Source: Candidatus Acidiferrales bacterium (lineage in GTDB: Bacteria; Acidobacteriota; Terriglobia; Acidiferrales; UBA7541). Taken from it: 39,239 nt of DNA. The stretch spans positions 1-39,239 of the forward strand of contig JASHRC010000139.1 in NCBI GenBank assembly GCA_030037525.1, written 5' to 3'. Below, in pieces: positions 1-9,544 of this stretch. The notes under the pieces were generated by a model that saw only the letters and a program-made list of their open reading frames with translations, was not told where the DNA came from and did not search any database. Each line of letters starts with the position of its first letter. Within the stretch, counting starts at the first letter, position 1. A program made the position numbers and the translations under genes.

Positions 1-2
1 AT

Positions 3-761
3 CGGGCTTTCGAGCGCGCCACACGCGTCAAGCCGACAGTGACTGAAACGATCGTGGTGGCCGCCAGGCAGCTGCAGGTGGGAGAACGTCTGGACTCAGA
101 TGCCGTCCGCATCATCTCCTGGCCCGCGGATGAGCCGCTTGCCGGATCATTTCGCCGAACCGGCGAGTGCATGGGCCGGGCCGTGATTTCCCCGATGGCG
201 CCCAACGAGCCGGTCCTGGAAGCCAACCTGGCGCCTCGCGAGGCGGGCGCTGGCTTGCCGGCGGCGATTCCCGAAGGGATGCGCGCGGTTTCCGTGGCGG
301 TGAACGATGTGGTCGGCGTCGCGGGGTTCGTGATTCCGGGCACGATGGTGGACGTTCTGACCACGGGTCGGTTGCCAGGCAGCAACCAAGGCACCGACAA
401 CAATATCACTCGCACAATTCTCGAAAATGTGCGCGTGCTGGCCGCGGGCCAGAAAATCGAACAGGATCGCGACGGCAAACCGGAGAAAGTTCCTGTTGTC
501 ACTCTGCTGGTTTCGCCCGATGACGCGGCCAAGCTGACCATGGCGAGCACAGAAGGAAAAATTCAGCTGGCTTTGCGCAACACCATCGACACCAAGGCAG
601 CCAATCCCCCCGCCGTGCTACAAGCCCAGCTGTTTTCTCCGCCAAGCGTAGCCGCGCCCGTGCACCCACCGAAAGCCGTTCACGCGGGCCCTCCACCCCC
701 TTACGTCGTCGAGGTGATCGTCGGGGACAAGAGGGAAACGAAGAGCTTCGAGGAGCAGTGA
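3..761 (+). CDS. cpaB: Tad/Flp pilus assembly protein CpaB (RcpC), 5' end cut by window
   Basis: CpaB/RcpC is a periplasmic Tad pilus protein thought to work with the secretin. The frame is already open at base 3 and stays open through a GTG at 39, so the true start and the usual N-terminal membrane anchor lie outside the window. Visible first is a SAF-type domain (VVAARQLQVGERL, then SDAVRIISWPADE), which is typical of CpaB. The RcpC/CpaB C-terminal domain follows, with the characteristic AVNDVVGVAGFVIPG and MVDVLTTGR stretches. The tail is proline-rich, ends in a charged segment, and the stop is at 759-761. The secretin gene starts 16 bp later on the same strand, which fits the standard cpaB-cpaC order. 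I see no frameshift. Domain assignment is firm; the 5' boundary is unknown. Confidence 0.93.
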   Translation, partial: RAFERATRVKPTVTETIVVAARQLQVGERLDSDAVRIISWPADEPLAGSFRRTGECMGRAVISPMAPNEPVLEANLAPREAGAGLPAAIPEGMRAVSVAVNDVVGVAGFVIPGTMVDVLTTGRLPGSNQGTDNNITRTILENVRVLAAGQKIEQDRDGKPEKVPVVTLLVSPDDAAKLTMASTEGKIQLALRNTIDTKAANPPAVLQAQLFSPPSVAAPVHPPKAVHAGPPPPYVVEVIVGDKRETKSFEEQ

Positions 762-777
762 ACCTGGGAAGACTTCG

Positions 778-2274
778 ATGCATACCAAGAACCGACCATC
801 GAGTTTCCGCACAGCCCTCCTGGCAGCAACCGCCGTGACGCTCTGGGGATTCTCCGCCGCCGCGCAAATCGAGCCTGTTACTGCCACAGCCTCGGCGGCA
901 GGGACAACCGCTCCTCGAGTTCAGACTCCAGCGCCGACCCAGGTCCCGGCCGGTCAGCAGGCCACAGCAAACGCGCCGCAAGAGGCGCAGGCACCGCAAA
1001 CGCTCCACATCCTCGTGGGGCACTCGCTACTGATTACCTCTCCGACGCGCATCAAGAGGATTTCCCTGGCCGACCCGGCGATTGCGGAAGCGACGGTTGT
1101 GAGCCCCTACCAGGTGCTGCTCAATGGCAAGAGTCCGGGCGGCGTTTCGCTGATCATCTGGGATGAGTCAGGCCAGAATCAGAATTTCGAAGTCTCGGTC
1201 GATATCGATATCCTGGGGATCGCGCAGAAGATCCACGAAGTCTTCCCGGGAGAGCCGGTGCAGATTGAGACCTCCGGAAACGTGGTGATGCTATCGGGAA
1301 AAGTCTCCTCGCCCGAGGTGGCTGAGAAAATTCTGGAGGTCGTGAAAAACGTAACGCCCAAGGTCACCAGCCTGATGGAAGTCCCTCCGCCGCCCCCGGC
1401 CGTCGAAATTTCTCTGCAGGTTCGATTTGCAGAGGTCGACCGCACCGCCATTAGCCAGCTGGGCGCCAATATCCTGCGAAACTTCGGCAGCAATATGCCG
1501 ATGTCGCTCAGCACCCAGCAGTTCTCTCCGCCCACCCTGGGGAGCACCCAGACGGTAACCACCAGCGGCTCCACCAGCACATCGACGACGGGAACCAATC
1601 AGTTCTTGGTCAGCAACCTCTTGAACATCGCTATTTTCCGTCCCGACATCAACCTGGATGTCTTCATAGAAGCCCTGCAGGAAAACAATCTTCTGGAAAT
1701 CCTCGCCGAACCGAACCTGCTCACCGAATCCGGAAAAGACGCCAGCTTCCTAGCCGGCGGCCAGTTCCCCTATCCGGTGCCGCAGAATACGGGAGCGAGC
1801 GGTGTCGCAACGATCACCATTCAATTCAAGGAATATGGAGTCCGTTTGAATTTCACGCCCACGCTGCTGCCTGACGGCATGATCCATTTGAAAGTGGCTC
1901 CGGAGGTAAGCACGCTGGATTTTACCAATGCTCTGACACTGAACGGATTCTTGATCCCGGCGCTGGCTGTCAATCACGCCGAATCGGAAATCGACTTGAA
2001 AGACGGGCAGAGCTTCGCGATTGCCGGCCTGCTCGACAACCGTGTGACCGAACAGTTGGAAAAAATACCCGGCATCGGCGACATCCCGATTTTGGGTAAG
2101 CTCTTTCAGAGCCGTACGCTGAACAAATCGAAGAACGAGCTGCTCATTGTGGCTACCCCGCGCGTCGTGCGTCCCGTTCCGGCGGGTGAGCCCGGGCCGC
2201 AGATCACGTTCCCAAAATCGTTTCTTCCTGCTACACAGCCAGCCGCCGGCAGTTCACAGCCGAGCTCGCGGTGA
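778..2274 (+). CDS. cpaC: Tad pilus secretin CpaC (RcpA)
   Basis: This is the outer-membrane secretin through which the Flp pilus exits. The 498-aa product starts with a Sec signal peptide (basic MHTKNR, hydrophobic core, AAA-type cleavage near residue 29). A Pro/Ala/Thr-rich linker follows, then the pilus/BON-like N-terminal region (about 75-195), which includes LLNGKSPGGVSLIIWDE. The secretin core (about 210-470) has the family hallmarks AEPNLLTESGKDASFLAGG, a GVRLNFTPTL segment and LKDGQSFAIAGLL, followed by IPGIGDIPILGKLF and the terminal LLIVATPRVV. A Ser/Thr/Gly-rich stretch near residues 255-275 is probably an exposed loop. The ATG is preceded by GGGAAG at a workable distance. It sits between CpaB and TadZ as in other Tad loci. 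Identification is very secure. Confidence 0.96.
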   Translation: MHTKNRPSSFRTALLAATAVTLWGFSAAAQIEPVTATASAAGTTAPRVQTPAPTQVPAGQQATANAPQEAQAPQTLHILVGHSLLITSPTRIKRISLADPAIAEATVVSPYQVLLNGKSPGGVSLIIWDESGQNQNFEVSVDIDILGIAQKIHEVFPGEPVQIETSGNVVMLSGKVSSPEVAEKILEVVKNVTPKVTSLMEVPPPPPAVEISLQVRFAEVDRTAISQLGANILRNFGSNMPMSLSTQQFSPPTLGSTQTVTTSGSTSTSTTGTNQFLVSNLLNIAIFRPDINLDVFIEALQENNLLEILAEPNLLTESGKDASFLAGGQFPYPVPQNTGASGVATITIQFKEYGVRLNFTPTLLPDGMIHLKVAPEVSTLDFTNALTLNGFLIPALAVNHAESEIDLKDGQSFAIAGLLDNRVTEQLEKIPGIGDIPILGKLFQSRTLNKSKNELLIVATPRVVRPVPAGEPGPQITFPKSFLPATQPAAGSSQPSSR

Positions 2275-2334
2275 GGGCGCCGATGGCAGCAATAACCGGC
2301 CACTAGGCCAGGCACGAACGGAGAAAGGGTCCCA

Positions 2335-3519
2335 ATGCTCACGCTGGGAATCATCACCAGCGATACGGCAAGTTCAGCGCAGTTGGCGGCAGCTGCGCAA
2401 CAGACAGGCCTTGCTGAATCGATTCGAGAATGGGTGATTCCGGGTGCGACCGCCCCGGATGCGGCGGAGATGGTGCCCGATGTCGTTCTGCTGGATTTGA
2501 CGCTCGATGCCGAGCGTCTGTTTGCGTTCGGAGCACAGCTGCGGCGAATCCGCCCGGCGACCAAACTGATTGCCGTTTCGGCCACCTCGCCACCCACGCA
2601 AAGCCTACTGCTGGATGCCATGCGCAGCGGGGTCCAGGAGTTTCTGTCCAAGCCGGTCGAGACAAGCGATTTGAAAGCGATGCTCTCCCGCTTTGCCGAG
2701 GAACTGATCACCTCGGGGCGACCGTTGCTCAATAAGCTCATTGTGGTGATGGGATCGAAGGGCGGGGTCGGCGCGACGACCGTTGCGGTGAACTTGGGCG
2801 TTCAGCTATCCGTTTATGCCAAGAAGCGAGTCGCGCTGCTTGATTTCGCCCGGCCGCTCGGCAACGTCCACCTGCTGCTTGATCTGCATCCGCAGTTTGG
2901 CGTTCGCGACGCGATGGACAGCCTCGAGCGCCTGGACGCGCATTTCCTGGATCGATTGCTGATATCCCACAGCACGCACTTGCGAGTGCTGGCGGGAACC
3001 ACCCAGCCCGAACAGTGGCAGGCGATTCGAGTCGATGCGCTCGAGCGCATCGTGAATGTCGCAAACGCCACCTCGGATATCGTGATCGTCGATATGGGAT
3101 CGCAATTCGGAACCGAATGGGCCTCCCTGCTGAAAATGGCCCGTATGATTCTGATCATTGCCGAGGCGAATGTACCGTCGCTGTGGACCCTGCAGCGGCG
3201 GCTTACCGCACTCAAGGGTTTCGGAATCGAATCTGAGCGCGCCAGAATCGTTCTGAATCGCTGGCATCAGGATGACGACGGCGTGCTCAAAGGCATTCAG
3301 AAGGATTTCAACCAACCCGTTTTCGCCCGCCTTCCCAATGACTTTCGCAAGGCAAACAGCTCCATAAATCTGGGGACGCCCCTTTTGGAGAACGGTCGAA
3401 GCAACGGTCTAAGCGCTCGCTATCGGCAAATCGCTGCGCAAATCGCAGGCGTGGACCCCGGTCCCGCCGCAAAGAAGAGCGGCTGGGGAGGGCTCTTCTC
3501 ATTCTCGACGAAGAGGTAA
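2335..3519 (+). CDS. cpaE: Tad pilus localisation ATPase TadZ/CpaE (receiver-like plus MinD-like)
   Basis: TadZ/CpaE proteins place the Tad machinery at its site in the cell. They combine a receiver-like N-terminus with a MinD/ParA-like ATPase. In this 394-aa product residues 1-125 form a response-regulator fold with Asp54 (VLLDLTL) and Lys106 (FLSKP) retained, so the phosphorylation site may be functional, although only one of the usual acidic-pair residues (Asp10) is evident. The ATPase domain begins at residue 135, with a deviant Walker A around 140-150 (GSKGGVGATTV). It continues with RVALLDF and DIVIVDMG. The C-terminus is basic. The ATG at 2335 has an AGAAAGG ribosome-binding site. The stop is 6 bp before the TadA start, which suggests translational coupling. 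Confidence 0.93.
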   Translation: MLTLGIITSDTASSAQLAAAAQQTGLAESIREWVIPGATAPDAAEMVPDVVLLDLTLDAERLFAFGAQLRRIRPATKLIAVSATSPPTQSLLLDAMRSGVQEFLSKPVETSDLKAMLSRFAEELITSGRPLLNKLIVVMGSKGGVGATTVAVNLGVQLSVYAKKRVALLDFARPLGNVHLLLDLHPQFGVRDAMDSLERLDAHFLDRLLISHSTHLRVLAGTTQPEQWQAIRVDALERIVNVANATSDIVIVDMGSQFGTEWASLLKMARMILIIAEANVPSLWTLQRRLTALKGFGIESERARIVLNRWHQDDDGVLKGIQKDFNQPVFARLPNDFRKANSSINLGTPLLENGRSNGLSARYRQIAAQIAGVDPGPAAKKSGWGGLFSFSTKR

Positions 3520-3525
3520 GACGAG

Positions 3526-4815
<1,290 letters not shown>

Positions 4816-4837
4816 AGGCTGACTAGAGATCTCGAAT

Positions 4838-5806
4838 ATGGCGCTCCTCATCGCATGCATCACCTTTATCGGCGCAACCGTCGTCTGCCTGTTGATCTGG
4901 TTCTCGTTTACCGGCAGCACTCGACAAGAGATCATTCAGCGCCGAATACAGGCCGTGGAACGGGCCGAGCGCCGAGGCAGTCGAGAGGTCGGCGTCCAGC
5001 TCCTGCGCGACGAGCTGATGAGCGGCGTGCCTGCATTGAACAGGGCCCTGGCGAAATGGTCGTGGTCCACGAGTTTCAAGGACTATGTAGCCCAGGCCGG
5101 ACTGAAGACCCGCCCGGGAAAGATTGTGCTGACCTGCGCCGTTCTCGCCGCCTTGGCCTATCTGGTCGCTGAATCTTTGTACGATCCCTTCCCCGTGCCG
5201 CTCCTGGCAGCCGTGGTGGGGGGCGTGGCGCCATTTGCCTATGTCGCCAGGAAGCGCCGCAGGAGGCTGCGCCGTTTCGAGGAACTTTTTCCGGACGCAC
5301 TCGATCTGCTCAATCGAGCCATCCGCGCTGGGCACGCTTTCATCACGGGCTTGGGGATGATTGCAACCGAAGCGCCCGAACCGGTTGCGAGCGAATTCCG
5401 TGCAACATTCGAGGAGCACAATTTCGGTCTGCCCTTGAGAGATGCACTGCAGAATCTCATCGAACGAGTCCCTTTGATCGACGTGCGATTTTTTGTGACG
5501 GCTCTGCTGATCCAGAAGGAGACCGGAGGCAACCTATCGGAAATTCTCGATAACCTTGCCCACGTGATTCGCGATCGTTTCCGAATCTACCGCGATGTAC
5601 AGAGCAAGTCGGCGCATGGGAGATTGACCGCGGGTATCCTGATTGCGCTGCCTCCGCTGATGTTCTTCGCTTTCGAAGCCGCGAATCCGAGTTATATGCC
5701 GGTCTTGATTAACGATCGGCTGGGGCCCTTCATTCTCGCGGGAGCCGCGATCTGGCAGGTTCTGGGTTCGTTGCTTCTCTGGAGAATCGTCAACGTCGAG
5801 GTCTGA
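4838..5806 (+). CDS. tadB: Tad pilus inner-membrane platform protein TadB
   Basis: TadB is one of two polytopic membrane proteins that form the base platform of the Tad pilus and transmit ATPase motion. This 322-aa product has an N-terminal transmembrane segment (residues 2-24), a basic cytoplasmic stretch and a hydrophobic pair around 90-140. The T2SS protein F domain lies at about 150-280, with the signature LFPDALDLLNRAIRAG and LIQKETGGNLSEIL. Two more transmembrane helices follow near the C-terminus. It has the standard position after TadA and is followed by TadC after 12 bp. TadB and TadC are paralogues; the order and the RAGHAFITGLGMIA region favour TadB here. Confidence 0.93.
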   Translation: MALLIACITFIGATVVCLLIWFSFTGSTRQEIIQRRIQAVERAERRGSREVGVQLLRDELMSGVPALNRALAKWSWSTSFKDYVAQAGLKTRPGKIVLTCAVLAALAYLVAESLYDPFPVPLLAAVVGGVAPFAYVARKRRRRLRRFEELFPDALDLLNRAIRAGHAFITGLGMIATEAPEPVASEFRATFEEHNFGLPLRDALQNLIERVPLIDVRFFVTALLIQKETGGNLSEILDNLAHVIRDRFRIYRDVQSKSAHGRLTAGILIALPPLMFFAFEAANPSYMPVLINDRLGPFILAGAAIWQVLGSLLLWRIVNVEV

Positions 5807-5818
5807 TCGAAAACGACC

Positions 5819-6730
5819 ATGAATTGGACAATCGCAATTGTAACGTTCGTCGCGACGGTCACCGTCCTGGGCGCTCTAGTCTTTGCGTTGGTTCCTGAGG
5901 AAGTGCGACTTACTGGGCGAGTGTCGCGCCTCATGGATGAGACGGCAGTCGACCGCGCGCCGGAGTTGCGAGACAAGCGCAGTGAGCACCTGTGGAGCAC
6001 GCTGGCATCGGTGGGCAGGGTCATTTCGCCAACCACGACGGGATCTTCGCGAGGGCAGCTGATGATGACCCGCGCCGGACTCCACCGAAGCGACGCGATG
6101 CTGGCCATTACGGGAGCCAGGATCCTGCTTCCGCTGGCATTCCTGCTAACTGCTGTTTCTAGCGGTTTGTACCGCTGGAGCCCCCTGTTCGTTCTGGCGG
6201 CTGCGGGATTGCTTGGGTACATGATCCCGGAAGGTTGGCTCCTGTGGCGCATTCACGACCGGCAGCAGCGTCTGCGGCACGCCATCCCGGACGGCCTGGA
6301 TCTGTTGGTTATCTGCGTAGAAGCCGGGTTGGGACTCGACCACGCTTTGCTTCGCGTTGCCGAAGAGTTGCAACTCACGCACCCCGAACTCAGCGAGGAA
6401 CTCCAGCGCGTCAATGCGGAGATAAGAGTTGGGAAGAACCGCACCGATGCCCTGCGTGAGCTGGCACGCCGGACAGGTCTCGACGACATCAAAGCCCTCG
6501 TTGCGATGCTCGTTCAGACCGAGCGATTCGGCACAAGTATTGCTCAGTCCCTGCGCGTGTACTCGGACGATTTGCGCCTCCGGAGGCGCCAGCGAGCCGA
6601 AGAAGCGGCCGCAAAGATCAGCGTGAAAATGGTTCCGGTGCTGGTGTTCTTCATCTTTCCGGCGTTGATGGTCGTAGTTTTGGGGCCTGCGGCCATTATG
6701 ATCATGCGTCAGTTTTTGAAAATCAGATGA
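5819..6730 (+). CDS. tadC: Tad pilus inner-membrane platform protein TadC
   Basis: This is the second platform protein of the Tad apparatus. The 303-aa product has an N-terminal membrane helix, a hydrophobic pair around residues 98-140, and a T2SSF domain at about 150-270. The domain carries AIPDGLDLLVICVEAGLGLD and MLVQTERFGTSIAQSL, which are typical of TadC. A C-terminal membrane helix ends in a basic tail (RQFLKIR). The ATG at 5819 follows TadB by 12 bp, so the two are very probably co-translated. The gene closes the recognisable core of the Tad cluster in this window. No TadD, TadE, TadF or TadG follows. Confidence 0.93.
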   Translation: MNWTIAIVTFVATVTVLGALVFALVPEEVRLTGRVSRLMDETAVDRAPELRDKRSEHLWSTLASVGRVISPTTTGSSRGQLMMTRAGLHRSDAMLAITGARILLPLAFLLTAVSSGLYRWSPLFVLAAAGLLGYMIPEGWLLWRIHDRQQRLRHAIPDGLDLLVICVEAGLGLDHALLRVAEELQLTHPELSEELQRVNAEIRVGKNRTDALRELARRTGLDDIKALVAMLVQTERFGTSIAQSLRVYSDDLRLRRRQRAEEAAAKISVKMVPVLVFFIFPALMVVVLGPAAIMIMRQFLKIR

Positions 6731-6798
6731 GCGGCCACCGCGCGCGCCCGATTCGAGACGTCGCGCGGCCACCGTCACTCTCACAAAGGAGCTGTTAA

Positions 6799-6897
6799 AT
6801 GGACACAACAACTGTGATTCGAGTCGTTGCGGGGGCACTCGCCGTACTCGTGCTGTTCGTGATCGTTTGGCGGAGGAAGCGCAAGGCTCTGGAGTAG
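6799..6897 (+). CDS. 32-aa single-span membrane peptide at the end of the Tad locus
   Basis: This is a short gene below usual ORF cut-offs. The ATG at 6799 is preceded by an excellent AAAGGAG (6785-6791) with 7-nt spacing, and the frame ends at TAG 6895-6897. The peptide has a short polar N-terminus (MDTTTV), one hydrophobic helix (about residues 7-24) and a strongly basic end (WRRKRKALE). That predicts an N-out/C-in membrane peptide by the positive-inside rule. It lies 68 bp after tadC and 43 bp before the chosen DUF192 start, on the same strand. I know of no named family. A role in Tad assembly is only a positional guess, but the strong ribosome-binding site makes translation likely. Confidence 0.6.
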   Translation: MDTTTVIRVVAGALAVLVLFVIVWRRKRKALE

Positions 6898-6940
6898 CTT
6901 GGAGGAGTTCTCAAGAACTCTGAGGGAGGCCGGAAAAGCA

Positions 6941-7345
6941 ATGTCTCAGAACGGTCAGAAAACCGAAGTGTACGTCTACAACAGGACCCGGGAGACGTTC
7001 GTCGCCACCGAAGCAAACATTGCCGACTCTTACTTTTCGCGACTGGTGGGTCTGCTGGGCAAAGGCGCGCGCTGGGCCCAGCTTGGGCGAGGACTCTGGA
7101 TCGTGCCTTCCCGCGGAGTACACACGATCGGGATGTTGTTCCCCATCGATCTGATTTTCTTGAGCAAAGAAAAACAGGTGGTGCACATTGAAGAGCACCT
7201 GCGCCCGTTCCGCGTCTCGAAAGTCTCGCTCAAGGCCACCAGCGTCCTGGAGTTGCCGGCCCACACAATCTACCGCTCGCGGACCCAGGTAGGCGATCAG
7301 CTGGAAATTGCCCGGTTGAAAAACGGAGGCTCGATCAGTTGCTGA
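6941..7345 (+). CDS. DUF192 family protein
   Basis: This is a DUF192 protein of unknown function, often a small exported or cytoplasmic single-domain protein. The domain covers nearly all of the 134 aa. It has SRLVGLLGK near the start, the conserved GLWIVPSRGVHTIGMLFPID block, and SVLELPAHTI towards the end. I chose ATG 6941 because a GGGAGG motif lies at 6924-6929. An in-frame TTG at 6899 would add 14 residues of no family character. No signal peptide is seen with either start. DUF192 genes are often found beside Tad loci, and this one ends the + strand run here. The neighbouring hydrolase gene converges on it with an 18-bp gap. Confidence 0.85.
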   Translation: MSQNGQKTEVYVYNRTRETFVATEANIADSYFSRLVGLLGKGARWAQLGRGLWIVPSRGVHTIGMLFPIDLIFLSKEKQVVHIEEHLRPFRVSKVSLKATSVLELPAHTIYRSRTQVGDQLEIARLKNGGSISC

Positions 7346-7363
7346 TCGTTCAGCAGTGCTGGG

Positions 7364-8140
7364 TCACTTCTTCGTCTGGGCTACCGACAAATCGTTTGGG
7401 CTAGGCGTGATTCTGGCACGGATCAAATCTTCCACTCGATTCCAGACACTGGGATCGCACTCAATCTCCGCATGTGGCTTCGCAAAGTGACGAACCAACC
7501 ACGGATACCCGTCTGAGCAAGAAACGGGGTTTGTTTTGTAATCGAACCGAAAATTTCCGAGGATTCTGGTGCGCCGCGGATCGGCGGCGCGAATCTCGGC
7601 TTGCCCGTGCAGCACGCTGTTGGGCTGGTAGAAATTGATCGCTTCGGAAACATTCGCGGGAATCAGCGCGTCGTCCTGGTGGTGCCTGGTAATGCTGTCC
7701 ACCTGAACGGTCAGGAGCACGGGTATGGAGCTCCTCCCCAGCTGTCGCGCGAGGTCAATCGCCGCAGAGGCTCCCCAGCTGTGTCCGTACAGAATAATTC
7801 GCGCATTGCGCTTTTCCGCTTCGCCGAGACTTCCGTCAGGACCTGCATCCAGCAGCCGAAGAACTTCTGCGTAGGCTTCGTCTGCCTTGTGATTCTCAAA
7901 AACCTCAGCGCATGCAAGCGAGGGGTATGCGGACCGCAACCGAGCGGCAAGCTGGACCTCGGTGTGAAGCATGTCGTCGTGCCGAACGTAGCCGCCAAGA
8001 AAGCCGAGGACAATCACGCGAGAAGAGGCCCGCGCCCCGGTGGTTCCCACTCCTGCGCGTGCAGGCATTTTTTCGCCGGAAGCAAACAAACTCGCGGCGG
8101 CGAGGAGTACGACTGCCAGACCCGGGCCCAAAGCACGCAT
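7364..8140 (-). CDS. Exported alpha/beta-hydrolase-like protein
   Basis: The 258-aa product has an N-terminal hydrophobic export segment (RALGPGLAVVLLAAASLFAS). A VIVLGFLGGYVRHDD strand-loop follows, as in the oxyanion side of alpha/beta hydrolases. A nucleophile elbow ILYGHSWGAS (GxSxG with Ser in GHSWG) is around residues 117-126. A possible acid is in VDSITRHHQDD, and a late His could come from VRHFAKPHAE. I cannot place it in a named lipase or esterase family, and the substrate is unknown. The start ATG is at 8138-8140. The gene is on the opposite strand to the Tad cluster and is preceded by a gap with a long inverted repeat. Hydrolase fold is likely; catalytic activity is inferred. Confidence 0.75.
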   Translation of the reverse strand: MRALGPGLAVVLLAAASLFASGEKMPARAGVGTTGARASSRVIVLGFLGGYVRHDDMLHTEVQLAARLRSAYPSLACAEVFENHKADEAYAEVLRLLDAGPDGSLGEAEKRNARIILYGHSWGASAAIDLARQLGRSSIPVLLTVQVDSITRHHQDDALIPANVSEAINFYQPNSVLHGQAEIRAADPRRTRILGNFRFDYKTNPVSCSDGYPWLVRHFAKPHAEIECDPSVWNRVEDLIRARITPSPNDLSVAQTKK

Positions 8141-8197
8141 ATTACGCGGTTGTTCGCGAGATCATAGCAGGAAAAGCGCGCCGACTGAAGTGTTCAC

Positions 8198-8243
8198 GTC
8201 GGAAAAAACTAGAAATGATTTGAGGCTTCTAGTTATGTCCGAC
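8198..8243. repeat. Interrupted inverted repeat upstream of the hydrolase gene
   Basis: The left arm is GTCGGA, aaa, AACTAGAA (8198-8214). The right arm is TTCTAGTT, atg, TCCGAC (8227-8243). The 6-bp and 8-bp blocks pair perfectly, separated by a 3-nt internal bulge on each side, with a 12-nt loop. There is no T-tract, so it is not an obvious terminator. It lies 58 bp upstream of the hydrolase start, in the position of an operator or a 5' leader structure. Confidence 0.6.
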
Positions 8244-8640
8244 CCATCAGGACTAGAACTAGGAGCTCCGAGAACTTTCTGGTGGGGGAGAAGAGAAAAG
8301 CGGCGCCGACCCCAGCCCTCGAATCCCTATAGGATCCTTCGGTCACCCTCTCCAATCTTCTCCCGCCGGTGCCGATCATCGGCGAGACGCCAAATACCAA
8401 CAATACAGACAACATATTAGGTGCCCCTCGCGGATAAACTGTAGCGGCGACTGCTGCCGGTTGCTAACCATCCAGGGAGCGCTGCGGCGACGGGCAATCG
8501 GGCCACGGCGACCACTTCTTATCTAGGCTGGGACTCTATGTAAGAAATACCGGCATTCCGATGCCAAATTCACGTCGAACTGGCTTCAGTCCATCCTGCA
8601 AGTCCAAAAAAATGTGGCTCTTGTAACGGGAGACATGTTG

Positions 8641-8656
8641 TGGCGAGCGGTTTGCA
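8641..8656 (+). promoter_or_regulatory. Sigma-54-like -24/-12 element
   Basis: The 16 bases read TGGCGAGCGGTTTGCA. The known sigma-54 consensus is TGGCACG, four bases, TTGCW. The essential GG and GC pairs are at the right spacing, and 10 of 12 defined positions match. It points towards the response regulator that starts 231 bp downstream, which is a long leader. It is a single motif match and could be chance. Confidence 0.3.
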
Positions 8657-8887
8657 TTAGGAGTGACTCGGTAGGATTTGCCGGTCGCTGGCGCCACCCG
8701 ATATAACTTCATCAGCCACGGAGGCTTACGGCATCGGCATCAAGTTTCTACCCCGGTTGTGACATCGGAGGATTTGTGCTAGAGGTACGAAAGTGGCTCA
8801 TAGGATTATCAGAGAATTGCGGAACTCAAACAGGCACCGTCCAGAAAGAAGGGAAGTAGTAGAAGCTCGCTGAAGGGAGTTCTGCTT

Positions 8888-9544
8888 ATGTCCACGCTGA
8901 AACTACTTTTGGCAGATGATCATGAAATTGTCCGCAAGGGTCTGCGATCGGTGCTGGAGGCTCAGCGCGATTGCGAAGTCGTGGGAGAAGCGGCCGATGG
9001 CCGTCAAGCCGTCACGCTTGTCAAAGAGTTGAACCCAGACATCGTGATCTTGGATATCTCGATGCCGCTGCTCAACGGCCTGGAAGCCACCCGCCAGATT
9101 CTGAAAATCCGACCTCAGACCAAGGTCTTAATTCTCACGATGCACGAGTCAGATTCCCTGATTCGGGATGTTTTGGACGCTGGTGCACGCGGTTACATCC
9201 TCAAGACAGATGCCGGCCGCGATCTGATCGCGGCGGTTGAGTCCCTGCGTCGCAACAAGACCTTCTTCACGTCGCGCGTCTCCCAGATGATCCTCGACGG
9301 TTTCCTGAAGGGCGATTCTCGTCCCTCGGATTCTCAAAACACGGGGACCCGTCTCACGCCGCGCCAACGGGAAATTGTTCAGCTTCTGGCTGAGGGAAAA
9401 AGCAGCAAAGAAGTCGCTGTGGCGCTCGATCTGAGCGTCAAAACGGCAGAAACTCACCGTGCCAACATCATGCGCAAGCTCGACTGCCACTCGGTAAGCG
9501 AAGTCGTACGCTACGCGATTCGCAATAAGATCATTGAGCCTTAA
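8888..9544 (+). CDS. NarL/FixJ-family response regulator with LuxR-type HTH
   Basis: This is a complete two-component transcriptional regulator of 218 aa. The receiver domain (about 5-120) has the acidic pair in LLADDHEIV, the phospho-acceptor Asp56 in IVILDISMP, Thr84 and Lys106 (ILKTDAG). A linker leads to a LuxR-type helix-turn-helix (about 148-213), with LTPRQREIVQLLAEGKSSKE and TAETHRANIMRKL. The ATG has an AAGGGAG ribosome-binding site about 8 bases upstream. No cognate kinase is adjacent. The only kinase sequence nearby is the decayed tandem-HAMP remnant about 0.8 kb downstream on the other strand. The signal is unknown. Confidence 0.93.
   Translation: MSTLKLLLADDHEIVRKGLRSVLEAQRDCEVVGEAADGRQAVTLVKELNPDIVILDISMPLLNGLEATRQILKIRPQTKVLILTMHESDSLIRDVLDAGARGYILKTDAGRDLIAAVESLRRNKTFFTSRVSQMILDGFLKGDSRPSDSQNTGTRLTPRQREIVQLLAEGKSSKEVAVALDLSVKTAETHRANIMRKLDCHSVSEVVRYAIRNKIIEP

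Larger units (their letters stand above)
8141..8887. other. 747-bp gene-poor gap between divergent genes
   Basis: No frame here looks like a real protein; the open frames are low-complexity, Arg/Ser-rich shadows. The gap separates the minus-strand hydrolase from the + strand response regulator. It holds an interrupted inverted repeat at 8198-8243, four CTAG tetramers within 54 bp (8209, 8229, 8253, 8259), an 8-bp palindrome GGAGCTCC at 8262-8269, and a -24/-12-like promoter match at 8641-8656. It could contain an unrecognised RNA or decayed sequence. Confidence 0.6.
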
